NCBI RefSeq assembly: GCF_041381155.1
Contig: NC_091144.1
Location: 30,126,980 to 30,190,979, forward strand
Source of the DNA: Argopecten irradians
Lineage: Eukaryota; Mollusca; Bivalvia; Pectinida; Pectinidae
Reading direction: 5' to 3'
Length of the DNA: 64,000 nt
This document shows, one piece after another, positions 23,837-34,795 of the stretch (within the stretch, counting starts at the first letter, position 1; every line of letters begins with the position of its first letter). The notes under the pieces were generated by a model, which worked only from the letters and a program-made list of their open reading frames with translations, searched no databases and was not told where the DNA came from. Made by a program: the position numbers and the translations under genes.

Positions 23837-26800
23837 ATGGCGTCAATGACCTTTATGCCCTATGTTGACAAGGAAAATGCAGGATCTCATGGAATTCACT
23901 CCAGCAAGGGACAACAGCGATCATCATCTGGACTTGGAGGTTAATGTTTATATACAATATTACACTTACACAACAAAATGTCCTGTGTGATAGTGTATAC
24001 AACATAGGCATTTATTTAAAATGTCATGATAAAATACAAAAGATTGTGATTTGTTGAAAAGAAGAAAATAGACAGTCACAGTATTTATATTTGTTAAGGA
24101 TAGGAGGGTATATACAGACTACACAAATATAACTGCAGCCTCCCAAAACATACATATATTGACACGTGCAATACATTGCATACAGGGGAGGCTGTCCTTA
24201 AATTACCTTGGCTATTGATTATAACCAACCAATTAATCATCAAGACAAAAAAAAAATATATATATATATATGATAAATCCAGATTGATATTTACAGATAG
24301 AATAAATATGTTGGATCATTGATATTAAAGTCTGAGTCAATTCGCAACAAGAGTATTGTATTACCCAACTTCAGGGATTGATTCTCTCTCCTTTCAGAGG
24401 ATTGCCTCTGTTTGAAGAATATTTATGAGAAACAAGAATCTTGTTAGATTTAATATGAAATATCCTAATTAAAAAATAAACTTTTTAAACACAAGAGGAG
24501 AGGTATCTCTCATAAGTTGAGAGATTTCTTCCCTTTGCTGATAGGATCAATCACATCCCTGTTTATTGTATGAGATATTCGACATGACTGATCAGTACAA
24601 TAAGATGAAAATTCTTAAAAGATGACATTCAATGTCTTTGATGAAAACATTTTTATAAAATACATTTACGTGTGTATTATGATGTTTATAACAACACTTA
24701 TTCTATATTTTATAGCTGGCAAAGTTTTTGGGAGTTCCTCACAAAACCAGTTGGTGACACCAAGAAAGGCTTTAGGAGATGTTAGCAACAGAAATCTCAG
24801 CTTAAACTCCAACTCAAAGGGTTTGAAACCACAGAAACCAGAATTCAAACAGCCTGCCCCTCAACAACAGAAAGGACAGAAACTAAAAGGAAATAAACCA
24901 AAAACTATCACACAGGTAATATGACTGGGTCAATACTAATGCAATAGTTTGGGTTTCACAAAAGTGGTGGGGGGTCTTATTTGCTGACAACCCGCCTGAT
25001 AACATCGATCTATGAGGTCGCCATCTTGGATCTTTAATGTCCTGTTATTGTTGTGACAGTCGTATGACAGATGGGTAATAGCAAGATGTTCAAGTATCAA
25101 TAATAATAATGAAGACGTAGGAGTAAAATTAAATCAAATGTTATGACAAATTAAAATATAAACAATACTAGGGCAGTTGTAACGTAAGTCTGAAAGGGAA
25201 ACACACATTTTTGCAAGAGTCACGCGGACATTCACCAATGAATCAAAACGAAGAAACAGCATCATAAGCAATGTCACTTTAATCCAGAAGTTTTAATAAT
25301 CGTATAGTTTATTTAAAAATATTCAAATTAGGTTATTGTTTACGATCACAACTACATCTCTGTCTTAGTAAACACGTGAATCGGAAGGACGATCGCCGTT
25401 CAGACTCAGGCCTATTTAAAAATCACTGCAAACGTTTACATATCAAATTTGTTCATAAACAGAAGAAATTTACGTACTGATGCAGTTGTTTGTAACATCG
25501 TTACGCACATGTGTAGGAAAATGGCGCCGGGTTGAAGCCATACTTTCACATTTTTCACACCGCGTCGTGTTTGGGAATTTGATCGGTATTGCTATTGATA
25601 CGACGATAGTTTGATAATATTTCAGATCTAAATCCAAGTATTAACTGCATTAAAAACATCGTAGCAAGTATTTTTTGTATCCGGAGTAAAATACGAAACT
25701 TTGCGGCTAATCATATTATACTGACTGCGTAAACAAAACATGGCGGCCGAAAAGTAAAGCATGATTTGGTTTCTCCAACTGATCGTGAACTACAGGTACG
25801 TTACGTTCACAAATAAACATATTTGAAACTGTAAATGCCTTAAGTAGATATTTTAGGTAATGATTGTATTGAGTTAGAATCCACGACTGCAGAAACGATC
25901 TGCATCAATGACGAATATCTTTGCCAATTCATGTAAAAAATGACAAGCCGTACGAACACTAAAAAACGTGTTGACCATGCCGATAGGAAGTGTTCATAGA
26001 AACATATATCGGCGTATTTAGCTGAAAATAGCCTCCAATTAAATATGAGCACTGTTCACAATTTCTTATTTATTGATAATTAAATTAAATCACGCGTGAA
26101 TTAACTTGAATTAAATGACAAAAATAACAAGCACACAAACAGTTGTTTACTACGTGATTTTTCTATGCCGATAAAACAAACAAAAAGAAGTTCCGATACA
26201 AAATCATTTTTGGTGACAGGGGTGTACAATTCCACTAGCCGACGTCCAGGGCTAGTGAATTTCAGGTCAGGGCTAGTGGCTTCACGATCATTACTAGCCG
26301 TGGGCTAGTGAAAATTTCTGTTAAAATCCTATATTCAACATTGAAATTTTAGTTGTAAATCAGCAGTTTAAGCCTTTTTATTGCCGTTCAGAATTCTAAA
26401 TTCAGTAAAATGTGTCGTCAAAACTGAAGCAAACGATATCGATGCATACCACAGGTGGTTCCCAAAAAACGTAAATAAACATTCTTCATCTAGGTGCATC
26501 AAACATTTTGTTATGTAAATGATGAAAATTAAGCGCTTTGAGTGACCCAGATGGCCATGTGTTTGCCGAGGTTGCTGACAGACAGGGAAAGGGAAAATCT
26601 AGATTTCTTGACTCTAGATAAGAATCAATTATGAAGTGACAGTTTTATTATCTAGCATCATTATCATTTTAGTGTTATGAATTTGTGTATATGGGGGTTG
26701 GATTCAGAAAGTACTATTATGCTGTGAGATGGATAGCGGATCATTTTGAAGTAATTAAAAAATACACGGTAAAATGTACATGTTGTCATGTACGTATACA

Positions 26801-29800
26801 CTTGCAGATACATAGGTATGCATAGTTTAACACAGCTGACACAAATAAACTCACTGAATGTTTTTCCAAAATAACTTTAATAGAGGTTTCATAATTATAG
26901 GTACACTATTTTTGCATATTATTTTCATCTTATCTTCCGCATATTTTTATGATATATTGAAAAACTTGTAAATGAAAATCAGCAGTGCTAATTAATAATC
27001 ATTTACAAAATATTTTATTAGTAAATTGTAGAATTGATTTTGTGTAGTTCTTGGAATAATCTATATGAAATTGGCATCATTTTATTCAAATACGAATGTA
27101 TCATGCAAAATGTTACTCGATAAAGGTTTATTTCAATGCTCAGAAAATTAGGGAAAATAAGTAAGTGTTCAGTAAAACAGTAATTTCAATTAAAGATTTT
27201 TTACAGAATTTTCATGAACAGTACTATTTACTAAATTCATCATACCTATAAAATGAACACAGCTAGCAGATAATAGATACTGATTGTTCACTTTACATTT
27301 TCCTGCTAAGCTTTTAATATCAAAGTTAAACTTTAATAGATATACTGATTATGTTTTCTTTCTAATGATAGTTTTAAAGGAAGTATCTGAGTGAAATAAG
27401 AACCATAATTTCAAATCTAAAGTATTTTGCATGCGATGGCATTGTTGCATTATCAATATTGACTCAAGAATGTTTTTACTAAATGAATACCTGGTACCTG
27501 TGAACAATCGGTGTTATATATCTTTATTATTAGAATGGTATTTAACACACTGTTAGACATGTACTTGTTTTGTACAGGTTTGTAAAAAAAATCCAGATAG
27601 AGTAAAATGCACATATAAAAAACAAACGAAAAATAGGGCTAGTAGACTTCTGATCAGGGCTAGTGAAAAATTGATGCTACTAGCCCTTGGGCTAGTGCAA
27701 AATTTTCAGAATTGTACACCCCTGGGTGATATCTTTAATTACTCCATTGCTCAAATCCATCATCCAGTAAACTGAAAAATAGGTGGGGGGTCTTATTTGC
27801 AGACATCCCCCCTAAGTCTGAAAATGTGTCAAAAATAGGTGGGGGGTCTTATTTGCGGGAGGGGTCTTATTTGCGGTGAAATACGGTATATTAATTCCAG
27901 CATTTCTCTGCAAAAAGTGTTGATGTTGTCATTTCATTATTTTTTTTAATAATATATGGTTTGTTGCAGATGCTCCACGGCTGACAGGTGGTATTTTTTC
28001 TCTATAAAAAACAGGAACAGACGAATTAGTATTTTTTATCAGTTGCAAAATTTACTTACATTACACTATTACCACCATTGGAAAGTTTGAGCTTCTAATT
28101 TTATTTAAAGATAATAATACAAAAAATAAATAATTGCATCCCGAAAAAATCTGTGGCACTATGTCCTATGTGGAATGTAGTACAATACAGATTGCGCATG
28201 CACCGAACACAAAATAAATCATTTCTTAGTATTTTTTGTGTTAATTAGACATATAGATACACGATTAAACAACAATTATAGTTCAAAGGATGAGAATCGT
28301 TTTTGGTCCGTCGGCAGTGGAGCATCTTTTAAATATTGAATTTATTTCAATTATTTAATCATTTAAGCCACTATTCCATTGATGAATAGGATAACCATCA
28401 CATTAAAAATTGTGCTAAATTTACCTGTCAATCTATGGCAATCATTTTGATTTTAAAATATCTATGACTTAAGCATGAGATTTGAATTTTGTTTCTTGTT
28501 GATAAAGTCAAAAGAAGCTGAAATGTTAAATGTTAAGGCCTAAATTAAAATATTGTTTGTTTGCCCTCCTGCGAAAATCAAGAAAACCATGAAAATCGGC
28601 CCGACTCAAAAAAAAATTTATTGAAATATTCTAGTGAAATTTTTTTTATTGTCGTGTACTTTCCAGTGCCGTGTAAAAACCTTTGATGAATCGCGGTAAA
28701 AAATTTTGTTTCGCCTTATTTTAAAATATTCAAATTTACGTACATTTGTCTCAGCCAAATGAGCAAACGATCTTGATTTAACTTCGACGTGCCGACATGC
28801 ACTGATGCAGTTGTTTGTAACATCGTACACACATGTGTAGGAAAATGGCGCCGAGTTGAAGCCATACTTTCACATTTTCACACCGGGTGTTTGGGAATTT
28901 GATCGGTATTGCTATTGATACGACGATAGTTTGATAATATTTCAGATATTTATTCAAGTATCAACTGCATTTAAAACATCGTAGCAAGTATTTTTGTTTC
29001 CAGAGTAAAATACGAAACTTTGCGGCTAATCATATTATACTGAATGCGTAAACAAAACATGGCGCCCGAAAAGTAAAGCAACTGGGCCCGGCACCATAAA
29101 ACTTTCTCAGACAGATTGTTTACTCAAGCCTATGTAAAATCATATACTTGAGTAAAAAATCTACAGGTACGTTACGTTCACAAATAAACATATTTGAAAC
29201 TGTAAATGCCTTAAGTAGATGTTTTAGGTAATTATTGTATTGAGTTAGAATCCACGACTGCAGAAACGATCTGCATCAATGACGAATATATTTGCCGATT
29301 CATGTAAAAAATGACAAGCCGTACGAAACACGTGTTGACCATGCCGATATGAAGTGTTCATGGAAACATATATCAGCGTATTTTGTTGAAAATAACCTCC
29401 AAGTAAATATGAGCACTGTCCACAATTCGTAGTTATTGATAATTAAATTAAATCACCAGTGAATTAAAGGGACAATTCACTCAGACTAATTCTTTTACAT
29501 AATCAAGAAGCAAAATATGGCATAAATGTATTGTTCTACATTTCTTATGAAACATATAAGATAAAATATTGACAAATTCCACGTCATTATTTAGTATTTT
29601 AATTGATACCGTTGTACATACAAATCGTTGATCAATACGATTAAGCAGGTACAACATGTACTCTGTACCGATATCCGAGCCAAAGTCACGCACGTTAAAC
29701 AAATGAATTACATAACCACTGTGGAGGTGATAACAATGATTTTCTAGGCAAGACAATTCACCTAATAAGGTAAAAACATTACTGTCAGAGCGATTTGAGC

Positions 29801-32800
29801 AGTTTCTAGACAAAAGTAGCATTTCTCTACGAGCAAGGGACAGGGTTCGGCATACAAGATGTTCGACCACAATGTGTAATGGCGGACAGCGAGCGAGTTT
29901 CAACATTTCACACGCATTTCAATACCATGGGCTTTTCTGGCATATCACAGAAAACCCGACTGGTCTAATTCCCATTAGAACTAGTTATTTTCCAATATAT
30001 GTACAAATTTTAATGTTCTCATAGACTGAATTGTCCCTTTAACTTGAATTAAATGACAAAAATAACAAGCACACAAACAGTTATTTACTACGTGATTTTT
30101 TCTATGCCGATAAAACAAACAAAAAGAATTTCCGATACAAGTCATTTTGTGATATTTTTAATTACTCCATCATCCAGTAAACTGAAAAATAGGTGGGGGG
30201 TCTTATTTGCAGACATCCCCCCTAAGTCTGAAAATGTGTCAAAATGTATAGGTGGGGTAGAAGTAAAGTTTGTTGACCTATAGGGGTAAAGTATTGTTGA
30301 CCTATAGAGGGTAAAGTATTGGTGACCTATAGAGGGTAAAGTATTGGTGACCTATAGACGGTAAAGTATTGTTGACCTATAGATGGTAAAGTATTGTTGA
30401 CCTATAGACAGGTAAAGTATTGTTGACCTATAGACGGTAAAGTATTGGTGACCTATAGACGGTAAAGTATTGGTGACCTATAGACGGTAAATGTATTGTT
30501 GACCTATAGACGGTAAAGTATTGTTGACCTATAGATGGTAAAGTATTGTTGACCTATAGACGGTAAAAGTATTGGTGACCTATAGACGGTAAAGTATTGG
30601 TGACCTATAGACAGGGTAAAGTATTGGTGACCTATAGACTATAGTGGTAAAGTATTGTTGACCTATAGATGGTAAATGGTAGTTGTGACCTATAGACGGT
30701 AAAGTATGTTTGGTGACCTATAGACGGTAAAGTATTGGTGACCTATAGATGGTAAAGTATTGGTGACCTATAGACGGTAAAGTATTGGTGACCTATATAG
30801 ACGGTAAAGTATTGGTGACCTATAGACGGTAAAGTATTGTGACCTATAGACGGTAAAGTATTGTTGACCTATAGACGGTAAAGTATTGGTGACCTATAGA
30901 TGGTAAAGTATTGGTTGACCTATAGACGGTAAAGTATTGGTGACCTATAGACGGTAAAGTATTGGTGACCTATAGACGGTAAAGTATTGTTGACCTATAG
31001 ATGGTAAAGTATTGGTGACCTATAGACGGTAAAGTATTGGTGACCTATAGATGGTAAAGTATTGTTGACCTATAGATGGTAAAGTATTGTTGACCTATAG
31101 ATGGTAAAGTATTGGTGACCTATAGATGGTAAAGTATTGGTGACCTATAGATGGTAAAGTATTGGTGTGCCTATAGATGGTAAAGTATTGGTGACCTATA
31201 GATGGTAAAGTATGGTGACCTATAGACGGTAAAGTATTGTTGACCTATAGATGGTAAAGTATTGGTGACCTATAGAGGTAAAGTATTGGTGACCTATAGA
31301 CGGTAAAGTATTGGTGACCTTAGACGGTAAAGTATTGGTGACCTATAGACGGTAAAGTATTGTTGACCTATAGACGGTAAAGTATTGGTGACCTATAGAC
31401 GGTAAAGTATTGGTGACCTATAGACGGTAAAGTATTGTTGACCTATAGACGGTAAAGTATTGGTGACCTATAGACGGTAAAGTATTGGTGACCTATAGAC
31501 GGTAAAGTATTGTTGACCTATAGACGGTAAAGTATTGGTGACCTAAAGTATTGTTGACCTATAGACGGTAAAGTATTGGTGACCTATAGACGGTAAAGTA
31601 TTGGTGACCTATAGATGGTAAAGTATTGGTGACCTATAGACGGTAAAGTATTGGTGACCTATAGACGGTAAAGTATTGTTGACCTATAGATGGTAAAGTA
31701 TTGGTGACCTATAGACGGTAAAGTATTGTTGACCTATAGACGGTAAAGTATTGGTGACCTATAGACGGTAAAGTATTGTTGACCTATAGACGGTAAAGTA
31801 TTGTTGACCTATAGACGGTAAAGTATTGGTGACCTATAGACGGTAAAGTATTGGTGACCTATAGACGGTTAAGTATTGTTGACCTATAGACGGTAAAGTA
31901 TTGTTGACCTATAGACGGTAAAGTATTGTTGACCTATAGACGGTAAAGTATTGTTGACCTATAGACGGTAAAGTATTGTTGACCTATAGACGGTAAAGTA
32001 TTGTTGATCAATAGATGGTACAAGTATTGTTGACCTATAGACGGTAAAGTATTGGTGACCTATAGACGGTAAAGTATTGTTGACCTATGTATAGTGATAA
32101 AATACCACTCGTCTTGTTAAATTTTGAATCATCTAGTGTCAATAACTGAAATTTGACACAGTTTATATTGTTTTAGTTATCAGTAATGGTTAAAGTTGCT
32201 CCAACGCTGATGAATGGTCATTTTTCTCTATCGAAAATATGATCAGACTAATTGCTAATTTTCTTCCGTTACAAAAGTTACCTTCTTTCCAACAATACCA
32301 CTTTTGAATTTTGAAAAGTTTGAGCTTCTCATTTTACTTCAATATAAAAATATTCAATATATAAAATAATTGCATCCCGAAAAACTATGTCCTATATTGA
32401 ATGAAGTACTGATTGTGCATGCATCCAAAGCAAAATTAACTTCTATTATTTTTTGTGATAATTAGACCTATATATACATAATAAACACCAATTATTGTTA
32501 AATTGATGGCAATTGTTTATGCTCTGACAGCAGTGGAGCATCTTTAATTCTAAATGTCAGATATTGTGCATAATATGTTGTTTAATATTTTTGTCGACTT
32601 CTTGGTGCAAATTGAACATGGAATACTCATTTTTGTGTGCATTTTTTCAGACGATGATTTTGAAGACATTTGGCCAAAGTCTGAGAGGATAAGCACATAC
32701 ATTTCACAGCTGATCAGCTGGCGTCCACCTTGTCTGTTCAGTCATTTACCGGACTCTGGTGACGAAACAGATGAAGAGGAAGATCGAAAGAAAAGGATGG

Positions 32801-34075
32801 AAAAAATGGACAATATGCTACAAAATATGCCAGAGCCTCCATCTTCAATCTGTGAGTACAAAACTACATAGTGTAAAGCCACAAAGATAATGTGTACAAA
32901 ACTACATAGCGTTGCTGTTCTACTCTATGTGTAGTTTAAAATTTAGAAAGTTGCCAACAAAAGAGGAATATGGAAATGTGGAGATACTAAAAATAACACA
33001 CTTTGTGTTTGATAAGTTTAATTTTTTGGGCCCAGTTATACAAAAGGTGACTATTTCAATCACATATGATTTAGTGAAATTTTCATTTCATATTTGCTGC
33101 AAACCCTTTGATGATTTAGTTTTACCAGAAATCACTTTATTTAATCTTGATTTGAAAATTATCGTGGAACTGTGATTACTCAAATCACCTTTTGAACAAC
33201 TGTTCCCTGGTGATTGTGATGTCATGTTATGGTGGGACATTTGATATTATAGTGACATGGGAGAAATTGTACTTATGCACCATTATTTATATATATTTTA
33301 CTACTCGAAAATTGTCAAATTGGATAGGCAATTGGGTAACGCACACATTTTTACTTTAGTTTATTTCCTAATCAACAAGTACATTTGTCTATAAATCTCT
33401 TTAAGTACTCTTCTAAGAAAATAATAATTACCATATTTGACCCAATAAGCGCCCAAGGCATTAAAAAAAAATGAAAAATGAAAAGCTGAAATTATTGCAA
33501 ATTTATACAGTTTTGTGTAATTTTGGTCTTTATCTATGCCTGGGCAATTGAAATCGAGCCCTCAAAAAAGGGGAGGAGCGCTTATAGGGACATGGGCGCT
33601 TATTGGGTCAAATACCTAAGTACAATTTGGCAAGTTTAACTGAATTTAAGTAATTTGGCAAGACAATGGTAACACTTTTAAGGTAGTTTACTTGAATCTT
33701 ATTATTAAAAAAACTTTGGTCGGGACCAACAAAATATTTCAAATGAAACAGGATCTTCTAATAGTTTTAAGAGTTGAATTTGATAGCCATAGTGAACCAA
33801 AAATACAGCAGTGATTTTTTTCTGATTTCTCCCTCTATCACAGATTTCAATATCTTATATGGATAGGTAAACACAACTAATTGCTATTGTATATAATGTT
33901 GTTCTGTTTAGGTGATTTACAAGAGCTAGATGACGATGGATTATGGGAGCCCGAGCCAGAAATCTCTGTTCCATTCCCCTCCGATCTAGAATTGCTAGAG
34001 GTCTCATTACCATTGGACGATTCTGTAGAAATTCTACAAAATGTTGGACAGCTCAAAATTCATGACACACCATGA
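23837..34075 (+). CDS. PTTG1: Securin (PTTG1-like separase inhibitor), one exon unresolved
   Basis: Securin holds separase inactive until APC/C destroys it at anaphase. Exons read: 23,837-23,939; 24,716-24,915; 32,651-32,851; 33,912-34,075. Junctions 1-2 (phase 1, making Ala) and 3-4 (phase 1, making Cys) fit. Exon 2 ends in phase 0 but exon 3 needs phase 1, so at least one exon of length 3n+1 is missing between them. Motifs: KEN box in 'YVDKENAG' (12-14); D-box R51-x-x-L54 to N59 in 'TPRKALGDVSN'; basic Lys/Gln-rich stretch; 'DDFEDIWP' in exon 3, matching the pseudosubstrate of vertebrate securin (EIEKFFP) position by position; then 'HLPDSG', an acidic run, 'EPPSSI', and a C-terminal 'LEVSLPLDDSVEI'. 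The read parts give about 222 residues (human 202). The start has G at -3 and +4. Convergent with SFR1. Confidence 0.85.
24115..24235 (+). mobile_element. Repeat family A, 3'-end fragment in securin intron 1
   Basis: 'ctgcagcctcccaaaacata', 'cattgcatacaggggagg' and 'ctgtccttaaatt' match the 3' end of family A. Confidence 0.5.
25476..27839 (+). repeat. Segmental duplication, copy A
   Basis: Homologous to 28,801-30,245. Landmarks in both: 'gatgcagttgtttgtaacat', 'aggaaaatggcgcc', 'gtaaacaaaacatggcg', 'acaggtacgttacgttcac', 'aaataacaagcacacaaac' and 'aggtggggggtcttatttgc'. Copy A is interrupted by the hAT-like element at 26,217-27,724; copy B is not. Lies in the large securin intron. Confidence 0.9.
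26217..27724. mobile_element. 1.5-kb hAT-like non-autonomous element
   Basis: Termini 'CAGGGGTGTACAATTC' and its perfect complement 'GAATTGTACACCCCTG'. CAGGGG ends are typical of hAT elements. It is flanked by 'ggtga' (26,212-26,216 and 27,725-27,729), shorter than the 8 bp usual for hAT. The empty site is visible in copy B near 30,146-30,155. Both ends hold several direct and inverted copies of 'gggctagtg' (left about 26,237-26,315; right about 27,636-27,700), like subterminal transposase-binding repeats. No transposase reading frame remains. Confidence 0.85.
27968..28327. mobile_element. 'AGATGCTCC' MITE, copy 1
   Basis: Ends 'agatgctccacggctgac' and 'gtcggcagtggagcatct' are inverted repeats. 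Shares its interior ('ttgcatcccgaaaaa', 'gtgttaattagacatata') with copies at 32,194 and 62,832. The left TTAA flank has decayed; the right flank reads TTTTAA. Confidence 0.8.
28801..30245 (+). repeat. Segmental duplication, copy B
   Basis: Partner of 25,476-27,839. It lacks the hAT-like insertion, but has its own TTAA-flanked MITE (29,468-30,038) and a replaced segment near 29,083-29,163. Its right edge is where the 25-bp satellite begins. Confidence 0.9.
29468..30038. mobile_element. 571-bp TTAA-flanked MITE (piggyBac-type target)
   Basis: Ends 'AGGGACAATTCA' and 'TGAATTGTCCCT' abut TTAA on both sides (29,464-29,467 and 30,039-30,042). Copy A keeps the empty site 'gaattaacttgaatt', proving a precise insertion with TTAA duplication. 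A 141-codon minus-strand frame (29,481-29,906) runs through most of the element, starting 'MLKLARCPPLHIVVEHL'. It has no recognised domain and is probably chance or a domesticated fragment. Confidence 0.9.
30261..32088 (+). repeat. 25-bp satellite, about 73 copies, in the securin intron
   Basis: Head-to-tail copies of 'ggtaaagtattggtgacctatagac' in two 20-base-or-less parts: 'ggtaaagtattggtgaccta' plus 'tagac'. Variants are G/T at the 'ttg(g/t)tg' position and C/T at 'gac/gat'. Copies are highly uniform with scattered 1-3 base indels. In the direction of securin transcription each unit reads as a donor-like GTAAAGT followed by an acceptor-like CTATAG. Confidence 0.97.
32194..32543. mobile_element. 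'AGATGCTCC' MITE, copy 2
   Basis: 'agttgctccaacgctgatg' at the left and 'ctgacagcagtggagcatct' at the right, with TTAA flanks at 32,190-32,193 and 32,544-32,547. Ends about 107 bases before securin exon 3. Confidence 0.85.
33429..33617. mobile_element. 'GACCCAATAAGCGCCC' TIR element, copy 1
   Basis: Left end 'taccatatttgacccaataa', right end 'ttattgggtcaaatacctaa'. Further copies are at 36,939-37,172 and 51,981-52,239. Inside securin intron 3. Confidence 0.8.
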
Positions 34076-34490
34076 GCTTGATGGTGCTGTATGTACTTGT
34101 AATAAACTGTTGTGAATCTCTAAGTCAGGAAAATTCAGGAGACTAGATGGTGATGGATCTATGATTATCAGAGGCAAATTATGTTCTGTGAGCTTGAAGA
34201 TCATGCAACAATTCAATATGACATAACTGCTTGGCTGGTGATCTACAGTGTCAGGCTTCGGTATTTTATCTGTGATTTGCTATTAGGTGAGAGAGCAAGC
34301 ACAGGTATTTAAACTAATGATGTTAGATGCTCTGAAGCTATGTTTCATTCACCATTTCTGGAATAGATATTTCCAAAGATATCATATCCATAGTTTTAGT
34401 TTTTAGTATGATTATAGTATGGCACAGAATCAAATGAATTAGCGCATAAGTTTGACAGATATCATGATCACTTGAAACTTTGCTTTTTAC

Positions 34491-34496
34491 AATAAA
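34491..34496 (+). promoter_or_regulatory. Candidate poly(A) signal for securin
   Basis: AATAAA about 415 bases after the securin stop codon. Another AATAAA lies at 35,649-35,654. Which is used is unknown. Confidence 0.35.
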
Positions 34497-34593
34497 TTTT
34501 GAGGTATTCAGTGCATAGAGCTAGTCATCACCTCATCATGTAGGGCTTGCTGTGTCTTGTGGGATACCATTGGTCAGTATGTAATTTACCACA

Positions 34594-34795
34594 GAAATAT
34601 CATCATCATGGGGTTTTGAGATCCCAAAACAACATGGGTAAAATATGATTTCCTGTTTATTAGTCCCACCTTAAGGTGATGGTGACGTCATAAAAACATC
34701 AAAATAAAATGTCATAATCACTGGAAGGTGGGACTAATCGACGGTAAATAGTACTTTACCCACATTGTTTTAGGATCTCGAAACCCGCATATTTC
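34594..34795. repeat. 202-bp foldback element downstream of securin
   Basis: The left arm 34,594-34,672 ('gaaatat', 'gggttttgagatcccaaaac', 'attagtcccacctt') pairs with the right arm 34,724-34,795 ('aaggtgggactaat', 'gttttaggatctcgaaaccc', 'atatttc'). The centre (gtgacgtcat) is itself partly palindromic. A related fragment lies near 56,352-56,405. Confidence 0.85.

Noticed and set aside
24249..24271. AT dinucleotide run as an origin or promoter
   Set aside because: Ordinary microsatellite.
27578..27641. Missing securin exon (64 nt, phase fits)
   Set aside because: Overlaps the right end of the hAT-like element and has a weak donor (a|gtagac); kept only as a candidate in the findings.
30261..32088. 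CRISPR-like array
   Set aside because: Pure tandem repeat with no unique spacers, in a spliced animal gene.
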